NCBI GenBank assembly: GCA_030752195.1
Contig: JASMER010000002.1
Coordinates: 1-39,381 of the forward strand
DNA length: 39,381 bases
Origin: Gammaproteobacteria bacterium
GTDB lineage: Bacteria > Pseudomonadota > Gammaproteobacteria > Pseudomonadales > Pseudohongiellaceae
Direction: 5' to 3'
Position 1 is the stretch's first letter. Each line of letters begins with the position of its first letter. The notes under the pieces are model-generated. The model had not been told where the DNA came from. It was given only the letters and a program-made list of their open reading frames with translations, and did not search any database. Both the position numbers and the translations under genes were made by a program. This document shows positions 1 through 7,556 of the stretch, one piece after another.

Positions 1-401
1 GGAAGCTCCCTGTCCTGTTCTTATCCTTAATCATATCCCTTTACTGCTCCAAACTGCCCAATTCGCCCTCTACGCATGCGGTTAATATTCGCACAGGAAT
101 TGTATCGACTGACTTTAAGAAATCTGCATAAGAATATCTAATATAAGGACTTTTTACTTTTCTCTAAGTCACATTCTGAACAGAAGCCGCGCGTTTACTG
201 GCCTGCGAAGTATTTAGGCACTAACCTTTTAAGAAGGGCCCAACGCGCATGCTGGAAACAAAATCGGGACTTCTTGAAAGCCGATGCTAGACACACCGTC
301 TGAGCTTGCGACCGGAACTCGTTCCAACTCTTGCCGACAAAGGATAAAGCGATCACAGAGGCATGCGGCGCAGTGCAAAAGATAGACAAGTCAACTGTGA
401 G
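1..401. other. Intergenic stretch with no supported gene
   Basis: This stretch lies downstream of the leftward ubiI gene. The reading frame from position 2 to the TAA at 83-85 is open and could be the tail of a gene entering from the left, but it is only 27 codons and unrecognisable. The part at about 120-180 is AT-rich. A TTG-initiated leftward frame at 195-389 has no ribosome-binding site and resembles nothing I know. I see no clear terminator hairpin or repeat. Confidence 0.5.
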
Positions 402-1634
402 TTACTCCATACCCATCGCGTGTCGCACGAGCAGATTTTTCAGCGGGCCAGCACCATCGATCTGAGTCAATCCGAAATTGCGAAGCCAGACCGTGGCGGG
501 AGTACGGCCGGCAAACAGATGTTTGAAACCTTCCATCACCCACATCATTCTGAGGTTGTGAGGCTTGCGCCGGCGTTGATAGCGCCCAAGAATGCGCAGA
601 TCGCTCGCTTCACGACCTGCGTTGAGACCTGTATGGAGCTCCTCACTGAGCGCAATGACATCCAGAAACCCCAGGTTTACGCCCTGGCCGGCCAGGGGAT
701 GTATTGTGTGGGCTGCATCGCCGACCAGAACAATTCCGTCGCGGAAGTATTCTGTCGCATGACGCTGCCGCAGGGGCACCCGAAAGCGCTTATCAGAGCA
801 CCTAACGGCACCCAGTTTAGATTCAAATGCACGCGTCAGCGCGTCATTAAATTGCGCCCCTGACAAGCCCATCAAGCGTTCGGCTTCGCTGGTCACCACC
901 GACCAGACGATCGAGCAATGGCGCTGTTCCTTATCTCCCGCCAGCGGCAGGAATGCCAACGGCCCGGTGTGGATGAAGCGCTGCCAGGCAATCGCCCGGT
1001 GTGGTTTTTCGGTTTGCACTGTTGTAATTATGGCATCGTGTCCGTAGTCCCATTCACGGGTCGCAAAGCCCGCCAGCTGACGAATTCTTGAATTTGCACC
1101 ATCCGCAGCAACCAGTAGCTTTGCCCGGACAGCGCTGCCGTCCTCTGAACCGATTAGCAGCGTACCTGATTCATCACGCTTCACGGAGGTCAGATTGAAA
1201 GGTGCGAAGTAGGTCAGATTGCTCTGTTCTTTCAGCCCCTGATATAGTGCCGATGAAATGACCGAATTCTCGACAATAGAACCCAGGTCGGATTGATGGA
1301 CTTCATGAGCCCGAAACTGAATCGAGCCGGTCCCCTCAGCATCCCAAACATGCATTTCTCCATAGGGGCATTGCCGCATATCGGCAATATAACGCCAGAT
1401 CTTCAGCTCGCTGAACAGCGCTTTCGAGGCCTGCGTCAGCGCGCTGACTCTGGGATCATAGCGCCCCGGTTGCACATGAAATAGCGTCTTGTCTGGTTCA
1501 AACGCGACCCGGTCAAGCAGCGCAATCCGACACGGCTTGCTTCCCGTGCCGATGTCAGCCAGAAGTCTAGCCAGGCTCGTGCCTACCATGCCTCCCCCGG
1601 CGATTACAATGTCAAACTCACGCTCTTGACTCAT
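402..1634 (-). CDS. ubiI: UbiI/VisC-type FAD-dependent ubiquinone-biosynthesis hydroxylase
   Basis: This is a flavoprotein monooxygenase of the UbiH/UbiF/VisC family, which hydroxylates the aromatic ring of the octaprenylphenol precursor of ubiquinone in the cytoplasm or at the inner membrane. The product is 410 aa. It shows the N-terminal dinucleotide-binding GGGMVG at residues 13-18, an internal ADGANSRIR motif, and the FAD-ribityl motif GDAAHTIHPLAGQG near residue 300. The C-terminus (RHAMGME) matches the UbiI/VisC tail. I chose the ATG at 1634, which has GAGG just upstream, over the in-frame GTG at 1655. Family membership is very sure. The ring position (C5, as in E. coli UbiI) is inferred from similarity and from the nearby ubiH and pepP. 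Unlike in E. coli, it does not directly follow ubiH: two rightward genes intervene, so it must have its own promoter. Confidence 0.9.
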   Translation of the reverse strand: MSQEREFDIVIAGGGMVGTSLARLLADIGTGSKPCRIALLDRVAFEPDKTLFHVQPGRYDPRVSALTQASKALFSELKIWRYIADMRQCPYGEMHVWDAEGTGSIQFRAHEVHQSDLGSIVENSVISSALYQGLKEQSNLTYFAPFNLTSVKRDESGTLLIGSEDGSAVRAKLLVAADGANSRIRQLAGFATREWDYGHDAIITTVQTEKPHRAIAWQRFIHTGPLAFLPLAGDKEQRHCSIVWSVVTSEAERLMGLSGAQFNDALTRAFESKLGAVRCSDKRFRVPLRQRHATEYFRDGIVLVGDAAHTIHPLAGQGVNLGFLDVIALSEELHTGLNAGREASDLRILGRYQRRRKPHNLRMMWVMEGFKHLFAGRTPATVWLRNFGLTQIDGAGPLKNLLVRHAMGME

Positions 1635-1815
1635 CGCCTCATTATAGGGACTCACCAGCGAGCTTGCATGTCATTGCTGATTTAACCCAACAGGCCCTAT
1701 GGCTTTGCGCGCAGCAGTTCACTGATCAAGCGCCCGGGCCCGCTGGCAAATAGGAACTCAAAGTGAATACTGATAGACTGAATTCCTGCCCAGCAAGCGT
1801 ATCGAGGAGATTGCA

Positions 1816-2277
1816 ATGCCACTCACCCTGACCACTGATCAACTGAACGACTATATCGGTAAAGAAGTCGGTGTTTCTGACTGGATGCTGATCGATCAAG
1901 AAAGGATCAATCAGTTCGCCGAAGCAACGGGAGACCATCAGTATATCCATGTTGATCCGGAGCGGGCGGCGCAAACACCTTTTGGAACCACAATTGCCCA
2001 CGGCTTTCTTACAATGTCTCTGATGGTTGAGATGGGCTATGAGGGAAGCACGAAACTTGCGAATTCGGTAATGGGCATCAATTACGGTTTCGACAAGCTA
2101 CGCTTTATCAATCCGGTCAAGGTCAACAACAAAGTCAGAGGACGGTTTCAACTTTTGAGCGCCGAGGAAAAGAATCCCAATCAGTGGTTACTCAAACACG
2201 CGGTAACAGTGGAAATTGAAGGTGAAAGCAAACCTGCCCTGATTGCGGAATGGCTCGGGATGACCGTTGTCCAGTAA
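1816..2277 (+). CDS. MaoC-like (R)-specific enoyl-CoA hydratase
   Basis: This 153-residue single hot-dog-fold protein belongs to the MaoC/NodN dehydratase family, which hydrates (R)-enoyl-CoA or enoyl-thioester substrates in fatty-acid or polyhydroxyalkanoate metabolism. The catalytic signature is clear: FAEATGDHQYIHVDPERA at about residues 34-51 carries the Asp/His dyad, followed by PFGTTIAHGFLTMSL. The length is normal for a single-domain member. The start is supported by GAGGAG seven bases before the ATG. The gene sits alone and rightward between the leftward ubiI and the DUF1499 lipoprotein gene 68 bp downstream, with which it may be cotranscribed. The actual substrate cannot be read from the sequence. 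Confidence 0.88.
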   Translation: MPLTLTTDQLNDYIGKEVGVSDWMLIDQERINQFAEATGDHQYIHVDPERAAQTPFGTTIAHGFLTMSLMVEMGYEGSTKLANSVMGINYGFDKLRFINPVKVNNKVRGRFQLLSAEEKNPNQWLLKHAVTVEIEGESKPALIAEWLGMTVVQ

Positions 2278-2345
2278 TCCCAACAGCAAAAGCATGCGTA
2301 TCCGCTAACTTCTTCCCGTAGCGACTTATAAGGCGCCGAGTTAAC

Positions 2346-2759
2346 ATGAAAAGACGCATATTTTCCCTCCTTCCTTTCCTGACAGCCTGTGCCGGAGAGC
2401 CACCGCAAAACATCGGCGTGCAGGATGGTCGTCTGACAGCGTGCCCGGAATCGCCCAACTGCGTCTCCAGCTTCGAGTCTGACGCCAAACATGGAATCCA
2501 GCCCTTGCAAGCGAGCCTGCGCCAAGTCGAACGGGTGCTGCTTGGATTGGACGAGGCCAATATCGTGGAATCAAGTGACGGCTATCTCTACGCCGAATTT
2601 ACTTCGCGCCTCATGCGCTACGTTGACGACGTAGAGTTTCTTGAGGATTCGACAGCAGGCATTATTCATGTACGTTCGGCGTCCAGGCTGGGTTACAGCG
2701 ACCTCGGTGTCAACAGAAAACGCATCGAGAATATTCGCGGCCTGTTAAAGCGAAATTAA
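2346..2759 (+). CDS. DUF1499 family lipoprotein
   Basis: This is a 137-residue protein of the uncharacterised DUF1499 family. The first 15 residues form a short lipoprotein signal ending in the lipobox LTAC, so the mature protein is predicted to be attached to a membrane. The family hallmarks are CPESPNCVSS near the start of the mature domain, then YAEFTSRLMRYVDDVEFL, IHVRSASRLGYSDLGVNRKR and the final RIENIR helix. The role is unknown; nothing visible suggests catalysis. It follows the MaoC gene by 68 bp in the same direction and converges on ubiH 24 bp further on. Confidence 0.88.
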   Translation: MKRRIFSLLPFLTACAGEPPQNIGVQDGRLTACPESPNCVSSFESDAKHGIQPLQASLRQVERVLLGLDEANIVESSDGYLYAEFTSRLMRYVDDVEFLEDSTAGIIHVRSASRLGYSDLGVNRKRIENIRGLLKRN

Positions 2760-2783
2760 GCCCTTCGGGGAGGGGAGGGCCTG

Positions 2784-4013
2784 TCAGGGCTTCAGCCCCA
2801 TTGCGCTTTGAGCAAACCTGCTGCGCATGGATGGCATGAGCTCCAGGCCCAGCAGCCCCAGCTTGCGGATCGCACTGTGACCCCATTGATTGTTTGAAAA
2901 CAGTTTCACCGTTTGATCGGTGAACAGCACCGATTCGAACTGATCCTGATTTTGCGATTCTAGATAGGCCTGCAGATTCCTCACCTCGCCGGGAGCAACC
3001 TGTTGCTCTTTTGCGATGACCAGCTGACGAACCAGGGCCGCAGAGTCGCGCAGGGCGAGGTTCAGACCCTGCCCGGCCACCGGATGTAAGGTGTGCGCCA
3101 CATTGCCCAACAGGACCAGTCCCGGCCTGACCTGCTCCCTGGCCAGCGTCAAAGACAGCGGATAGGCTACGCGCTTGCCGACCTGCATTATTCTGCCCAG
3201 TCGTTCTCCGAAGTACTGCGTCAGCATCGACATAAACGTCTCTTCGTCACAGCTGAGTAGTTCTTCCCGGTAAGATTCTAAGACAGTCCAGACGAGCGAT
3301 CCCCGATTCGACTTCTGAAAATCTGAAAGCGGAAGAACCGCAAGCGGACCAGACTCGGTAAAACGCTCGAAGGCAACCCCCGAATGTGGTCTCTCAAAAG
3401 CGACATTGGTGATAACAGCATGCTGGCCATAATCGGTTTTGGTTTGGTCGATTCCCAGACTTTCGCAAATAGAAGACCTGCCACCATCGGCTAACACAAC
3501 CAACTTGGCAAAGAGCTTGGTCAATTGCTCCTCGCGCGCAACCGTTAACTCCATCCCCGACCGACATGGTTTTATTTGAGTGATCGCAGCTGGAGCCAGC
3601 AGGCTAACTCCGGACGACGCCCGCATGGCCTCACCCAATACGTGGCCCAGTTCTCTATTTTCTATCACGTAACCCAGGGCTTCAACGCCATGCTCTGCGC
3701 TGCTGAGCGTTGTCCGACCAAAGTGTCCGCGATCACTTACATGTATCTCAATAATTGGTTCAACAAGCGGGGTGATCGCAGACCATAAATTCATGGTCTC
3801 GAAAATCTGCCTGCTCCCGAAAGATAGTGCAGTGGATCGCGAATCAAAGCTCGGTTGCTGATCGAAATTTGAACTGTCGACGGCTTCAACAACCAGAATG
3901 CTGTAAGCGCTGTCATTAATTTGTTGAGAAAGGTTCAGTGCGAAACTGGCGCCAACCAGACCACCGCCGACAACAACGACGTCACATTGGGTTGCTGAGT
4001 TCTGGACCTGCAT
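2784..4013 (-). CDS. ubiH: UbiH 2-octaprenyl-6-methoxyphenol hydroxylase
   Basis: This is a second flavin-dependent ubiquinone-ring hydroxylase of 409 aa. It has GGGLVG at residues 16-21, VLADGGRSS mid-protein, and GNVAHTLHPVAGQGLNL. The Asn in place of Asp in this GD/GN motif is typical of UbiH (E. coli UbiH has GNAAQTLHP) and separates it from the UbiI copy, which keeps GD. The ATG lies two bases after the pepP stop codon, so the two genes form a tight, probably translationally coupled leftward operon. The pepP-ubiH order is the same as in E. coli and Pseudomonas. It is presumed to hydroxylate C1 of the ubiquinone precursor, by homology only. Confidence 0.93.
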   Translation of the reverse strand: MQVQNSATQCDVVVVGGGLVGASFALNLSQQINDSAYSILVVEAVDSSNFDQQPSFDSRSTALSFGSRQIFETMNLWSAITPLVEPIIEIHVSDRGHFGRTTLSSAEHGVEALGYVIENRELGHVLGEAMRASSGVSLLAPAAITQIKPCRSGMELTVAREEQLTKLFAKLVVLADGGRSSICESLGIDQTKTDYGQHAVITNVAFERPHSGVAFERFTESGPLAVLPLSDFQKSNRGSLVWTVLESYREELLSCDEETFMSMLTQYFGERLGRIMQVGKRVAYPLSLTLAREQVRPGLVLLGNVAHTLHPVAGQGLNLALRDSAALVRQLVIAKEQQVAPGEVRNLQAYLESQNQDQFESVLFTDQTVKLFSNNQWGHSAIRKLGLLGLELMPSMRSRFAQSAMGLKP

Positions 4014-4015
4014 AG

Positions 4016-5347
4016 CTAATGCGTCGACTCAGACATGAATGCTTCAATTTCTAAAACGGTTTTGGGCACACCTATACTGAGGATTCGATATCCAGACTTG
4101 GTTACCAGCACATCATCTTCGATCCGCACACCGATCCCACGCCATTGTTCCGGCACATCGGTGTTGTCAGGTGCAATATAAATTCCCGGCTCGATTGTAG
4201 TCACCATCCCAGCCTCCAACACACGCCAGGTTCCGTCGATTTTGTAATTGCCAACGTCATGGACATCCATACCGATCCAATGGCCAACACGATGCATGTA
4301 GAACTCTTTGTAGGCCTCGCTCTTGATGCACTGTGACAACGTGCCCTGCAACAGCCCTAACTTAATCAACCCTTTTGTAATCACCTTCACCGATGCGTTA
4401 TGGGGTGCATCCCAGAGCGCACCAGGTTTGACTTCTTCAATTGCGGCTTCCTGAGCTTTCAGTACTATTTCGTAGATCGCTTTCTGTTCATCGCTGAATT
4501 TACCGCTAGCCGGAAAGGTGCGGGTGATGTCAGACGCGTAGTATTCGTATTCACAGCCCGCATCAATGAGAACAAGGTCTCCCATTTCGATTGCCGCGTT
4601 GTTGGTGTTGTAGTGCAGAATGCAGGCGTTGTCCCCGGCAGCCACGATTGAACTGTAGGCAGGCGCACGACTGCCGTTGCGGGTAAAGGCATAAAGCAGT
4701 TCTGCCTCAAGCTCATATTCATGCACTCCGGGTCGGCAGAAAGCCATCGCCCGTCGATGCCCCTCCGCTGAAATTTTAGCAGCACGCTCCATCAGTTTGA
4801 TCTCGGCGGTACTCTTGAACAACCTCATTTCATGCAAGAGGTGATCAAGCATCAAAAATTCCCCCGGTGGACGCGCGCCCATTTTTGCCTTCTGGCGAAC
4901 CGTCTTTACCCATTCCATAACCTGATCATCGAACTTGTCGTCCTTCCCCATGGAGTAGTAGACGCGGTCTCTGCCCTCGATCAGGCCCGGCAGTATGTCA
5001 TCGATATCCGCGATCGGATAGGCATCATCAATCGCAAGATTCTGAATGGCCGCATCCGGGCCCATCAGGATGCCCGTCCACAATTCTTTCTCCTTGTTTT
5101 TTTCCTGGCAGAAAAGAACCACTTCTCCCTGCTTGCGACCGGGGATCAGCGCCAGCAGCGCGTGCTCCTCAGCAAACCCGGTCAGGTAATAAAAGTCACT
5201 GTTCTGGCGGTACAAATACTCCGCATCGTTGTTACGGAAACTCGGCGGGGCAGAGGGAACAAGGCCGATACTGTTGGGCTCCATTTGCGCCATCAACTCC
5301 TTCCGCCGAGTTCTCATTTCTTTATAGGGGTGGGATTTACCTGCCAT
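4016..5347 (-). CDS. pepP: Xaa-Pro aminopeptidase PepP (M24B)
   Basis: This 443-residue cytoplasmic dinuclear manganese aminopeptidase P removes N-terminal residues that precede proline. The N-terminal creatinase-like domain covers roughly residues 1-175 and the pita-bread catalytic domain follows. All five metal ligands are visible: Asp262 and Asp273 in LIDAGCEYEYYASDITRTFP, His356 in HRVGHWIGMDVHD, Glu386 in TIEPGIYIA, and Glu410 in GVRIEDD. The length matches E. coli PepP (441 aa). The start has AGGAG 11 bases upstream. It is the first gene of the pepP-ubiH unit and diverges from the TIGR02449-zapA unit. The UPF0149 (ygfB) gene that precedes pepP in E. coli and Pseudomonas is missing. Confidence 0.96.
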   Translation of the reverse strand: MAGKSHPYKEMRTRRKELMAQMEPNSIGLVPSAPPSFRNNDAEYLYRQNSDFYYLTGFAEEHALLALIPGRKQGEVVLFCQEKNKEKELWTGILMGPDAAIQNLAIDDAYPIADIDDILPGLIEGRDRVYYSMGKDDKFDDQVMEWVKTVRQKAKMGARPPGEFLMLDHLLHEMRLFKSTAEIKLMERAAKISAEGHRRAMAFCRPGVHEYELEAELLYAFTRNGSRAPAYSSIVAAGDNACILHYNTNNAAIEMGDLVLIDAGCEYEYYASDITRTFPASGKFSDEQKAIYEIVLKAQEAAIEEVKPGALWDAPHNASVKVITKGLIKLGLLQGTLSQCIKSEAYKEFYMHRVGHWIGMDVHDVGNYKIDGTWRVLEAGMVTTIEPGIYIAPDNTDVPEQWRGIGVRIEDDVLVTKSGYRILSIGVPKTVLEIEAFMSESTH

Positions 5348-5483
5348 GGGGACTACAAGACTCCTGTGTTAGTTTGCGGACCATCAGATCAAACGTGCTC
5401 ATCTGGATGATGAACCGGGTTGTAGTTGTGCAAGCATATCGGGCCGGCTGACGGGAACCAAGCCCATTTTTTTCACTCTTTCA

Positions 5484-5512
5484 TTGACCGGAAAACACCT
5501 CGGCTCTATAGT
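5484..5512 (+). promoter_or_regulatory. Sigma-70 promoter for the TIGR02449-zapA unit
   Basis: TTGACC (5484-5489) and TATAGT (5507-5512) are separated by exactly 17 bases, close to the sigma-70 optimum. The pair lies in the divergent region between pepP and the small coiled-coil gene and points at the latter, about 115 bases before its ATG. Confidence 0.65.
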
Positions 5513-5630
5513 TCATAAATTGCCTAAACAAACGCCGGTATAACGTTGCGGAGGGGTGAGTTTAATCCATTTCGACGAGCCGGTGCCCGCGCGATTTATA
5601 CGGTTCCCCAGCAAAAACAACTGACTACGT

Positions 5631-5837
5631 ATGAGCGAAGAAAGTTTTAACACCCTCAGCGGCAAAGTGGATGATCTGATTGATCTTTGCGCTGAAATGA
5701 AGCGTGAGAACCAGGCCCTAAAAGCGGAAAAGTCGAACTTGCAGCATGAGCGCCAGCAATTGATGGAAAAGAATCAGCTTGCCAAGACCAAATTGCGGTC
5801 GGTACTGGACCGACTGAAGTCCATGGGCGATTCCTGA
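5631..5837 (+). CDS. TIGR02449 small coiled-coil protein (ZapB-like)
   Basis: This 68-residue protein is almost entirely alpha-helical coiled coil, with heptads from about residue 10 to 62 rich in Leu, Gln, Lys and Glu. It matches the TIGR02449 family, which is consistently encoded directly upstream of zapA in Pseudomonas relatives and is ZapB-like in size and character. A role in Z-ring organisation together with ZapA is inferred from context and fold only. The Shine-Dalgarno sequence is weak. zapA begins 37 bases after its stop and the two are probably cotranscribed from the promoter at 5484-5512. Confidence 0.85.
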   Translation: MSEESFNTLSGKVDDLIDLCAEMKRENQALKAEKSNLQHERQQLMEKNQLAKTKLRSVLDRLKSMGDS

Positions 5838-5874
5838 GACGGCTCGCAACGCAAAGTTATTTAGGCGACAGAAT

Positions 5875-6189
5875 ATGAGTGAGCAAAACACCGCGGTACA
5901 AGTGACCATTCTGGATAAGGAGTATCAGGTCAGCTGCCCTCCTTCCGATCAGGAGGCATTGATCAAGTCTGCTCGCTATCTTGACGAGAGCATGCGGAAA
6001 ATAAAGGGCCGCGGCAACATACACGGCGCTGAGAAGATCGCTGTAATGGCAGCTCTTAACATCACCCATGACATGCTGCGCAAGAACCTGCTGATTAACG
6101 AAACCCGCCAAACCACTTCAGAGCAGGTACAAGCCCTCGAGGATAAAATCGATCTGGCTTTAGCGTCATCACGACAGCTTGAGTTTTAG
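5875..6189 (+). CDS. zapA: Cell division protein ZapA
   Basis: This 104-residue cytoplasmic protein bundles FtsZ protofilaments at the Z ring. The N-terminal globular part has the family pattern VTILDKEYQVSCPPSDQEAL, followed by the long helix AEKIAVMAALNITHDML and the C-terminal coiled-coil dimerisation segment. The length is typical (about 100-109 aa). The genomic context is diagnostic: zapA followed by 6S RNA and the 5-formyl-THF cyclo-ligase gene, as in E. coli and Pseudomonas. Confidence 0.94.
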   Translation: MSEQNTAVQVTILDKEYQVSCPPSDQEALIKSARYLDESMRKIKGRGNIHGAEKIAVMAALNITHDMLRKNLLINETRQTTSEQVQALEDKIDLALASSRQLEF

Positions 6190-6317
6190 CGTTACAAGCC
6201 ATGACCGCGAACGCGGCGTCGAATGGACGCCTCCAAGCCTGACTGACTCCGACCCCCCGTTTAACGAGATCAGGATTACCACGTGTCGGGAGCTTTCCCT
6301 GCCCCCGAAGCCCAAGT

Positions 6318-6323
6318 TATAAT
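6318..6323 (+). promoter_or_regulatory. -10 box of the 6S RNA promoter
   Basis: A perfect TATAAT lies seven bases before the predicted 5' end of 6S RNA. The -35 element is poor (the best fit is TTTCCC at 6294-6299, spaced 18 bases). This would make 6S RNA independently transcribed from within the zapA-fau gap. Confidence 0.6.
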
Positions 6324-6329
6324 CTCATT

Positions 6330-6515
6330 GAGAGTTCCCTAGAACATTTGCCAGTCAAAAATGTTCTTGAGCCGATATTGTAATACCCGGAGGCAACTCG
6401 TTAGATGTTGTTGTGCAAGTCCGCAAGCCGGAAAGCCTTATGCATCACGGGAGCCACCACCTGAACCTTTCGGTTCAGGGCAACTTTGGTAGCGGTGTTC
6501 CGGGGGACTTGATAT
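6330..6515 (+). ncRNA. ssrS: 6S RNA (SsrS)
   Basis: 6S RNA mimics an open promoter and sequesters sigma-70 RNA polymerase in stationary phase. Conserved blocks shared with E. coli 6S are visible: CTTGAGCCGATATTGTAATA near the 5' side, AAGCCTTA, and the hairpin CCTGAACC-TTTC-GGTTCAGG. The ends pair to form the closing stem: GAGTTCCCT..AGAACA (6332-6346) against TGTTCCGGGGGACTT (6496-6510). The length of about 186 nt matches the 184 nt of E. coli. It lies between zapA and the cyclo-ligase gene, the conserved 6S position; the cyclo-ligase ATG begins about 30 bases later, so read-through into it is likely. Ends are approximate. Confidence 0.92.
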
Positions 6516-6544
6516 CACCTTCGCTAGACTGACCATAATCGATT

Positions 6545-7141
6545 ATGGATAACGACGAACGCCATACCCTGCGCGAGTCGCATCGGATGGCTCGCAATCG
6601 CCTGAGTAAAGAGGAGCAAGCAGCGGCAGCGGCAGCACTTTCCTCGTTAATTACCGCTCAGGATTTTTATCAGTCCGCCACGAAGATAGCGTTCTACCTC
6701 GCCATTGATGGCGAAATCGACCCTCAACCCCTGCTGTCACAAGCTTTGGCCGAAGGTAAAACCTGCTTTTTGCCAATTGCTGGCCAGCATGATGAACAAC
6801 TGCTCAGCTTCGCACCCTACGATAGCGCAACGGAGCTGATGGAGAACCAATGGGGCATAGCGGAGCCGCATGCGCCCGCCATCGCGGTCTCTCCCACCGG
6901 TTTTGATCTGGTTCTAGTGCCACTGGTAGCATTTGATCGGGAGTGCTATCGCCTCGGCATGGGGAAGGGGTTTTATGACCGAACGTTCAGTTTTAAAATT
7001 TTCAATCGAAGTAGACAGCCTCTGTTGATTGGGCTGGCACATGAGTGCCAGTTAGCAGAGCGGCTTCCCAACGAAAATTGGGATGTAAGTCTGGACGCGG
7101 TCGTAACCGCGGAGAAAATATACCGCCCGGATACTGCGTAG
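6545..7141 (+). CDS. fau: 5-formyltetrahydrofolate cyclo-ligase
   Basis: This 198-residue cytoplasmic enzyme converts 5-formyl-THF to 5,10-methenyl-THF using ATP, recycling a stored folate. Diagnostic features are the folate-binding region around FYLAIDGEIDPQPLL, then the phosphate-binding GMGKGFYDR at residues 138-146, followed by GLAHECQ. The length is normal (about 180-200 aa). It is the ygfA/fau gene that follows 6S RNA in many gammaproteobacteria, and the linkage is kept here. Confidence 0.94.
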   Translation: MDNDERHTLRESHRMARNRLSKEEQAAAAAALSSLITAQDFYQSATKIAFYLAIDGEIDPQPLLSQALAEGKTCFLPIAGQHDEQLLSFAPYDSATELMENQWGIAEPHAPAIAVSPTGFDLVLVPLVAFDRECYRLGMGKGFYDRTFSFKIFNRSRQPLLIGLAHECQLAERLPNENWDVSLDAVVTAEKIYRPDTA

Positions 7142-7147
7142 GGCGGT
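7122..7147 (+). terminator. Possible hairpin at the end of fau
   Basis: ACCGCCC (7122-7128) pairs perfectly with GGGCGGT (7141-7147) across a 12-base loop and overlaps the stop codon. No T-run follows, so factor-independent termination is doubtful. Confidence 0.3.
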
Positions 7148-7222
7148 TCATAGCACTTCTCTGCCTATCCCTAGCGTCTCTGTCCCTTCTGGTTAGCGTA
7201 TACTGCATCCTACGGTACGGCA

Positions 7223-7399
7223 GTGCTATGGCAGGGCGCTACTGGCAAGCAAACTCATCCCGAATACTTCGAAAACTACGAATATCATTTCCGGTTTCTT
7301 ATTCATCGGTACTCTCAGGTACTGATTTCAGATAGAACTGCCGTTTTAGCTGATGAGGGCCTGATGACTGCCAGCAAATTCATCATACAGGGGGACTAA
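7223..7399 (+). CDS. Possible small ORF or gene remnant, unrecognised
   Basis: The fau-imuA gap (7142-7556) contains one frame that reads like coding sequence: 58 codons from a GTG at 7223 to TAA at 7397-7399. It includes a helix-like segment HPEYFENYEYHFRFLIHRY and DRTAVLADEGLMTASKF. The frame stays open upstream to about 7175 without a start codon, and there is no Shine-Dalgarno sequence before the GTG, so this may be the 3' remnant of a decayed gene rather than a working small gene. I do not recognise the family. The rest of the gap is AT-rich (7400-7556) and carries the imuA operator. Confidence 0.25.
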   Translation: MLWQGATGKQTHPEYFENYEYHFRFLIHRYSQVLISDRTAVLADEGLMTASKFIIQGD

Positions 7400-7512
7400 G
7401 TGCTTATTAACGAAGGCCTTCAGAGACAAATAAAGAAAAAGCAATTGATTACTGTCAATATGTAAAAAATACTTAAATATGCAAAAAGAGTTGCGCTTAA
7501 AAAAGCACTGGT

Positions 7513-7540
7513 CTTATACTGTATAAAAATACAGTATAAG
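7513..7540. promoter_or_regulatory. LexA operator of imuA-imuB
   Basis: A perfect 12-bp inverted repeat (7513-7524 and 7529-7540) with an AAAA centre contains the LexA box CTGTATAAAAATACAG (7519-7534), fitting the gammaproteobacterial CTGT-N8-ACAG consensus. It ends 16 bases before the imuA ATG, so bound LexA should block transcription of imuA-imuB until DNA damage. Confidence 0.92.
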
Positions 7541-7556
7541 TGGTGTGGATTTAAAA

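Noticed and set aside
195-389. Leftward 64-codon frame just after ubiI
   Set aside because: It needs a TTG start, has no ribosome-binding site, and its translation has an unremarkable, Cys/Arg/Phe-rich composition without family resemblance.
2759-2791. AGCCCT/AGGGCT inverted repeat between DUF1499 and ubiH as a terminator
   Set aside because: The stem is only six pairs with a 21-base loop and no T-run, so I could not support it.
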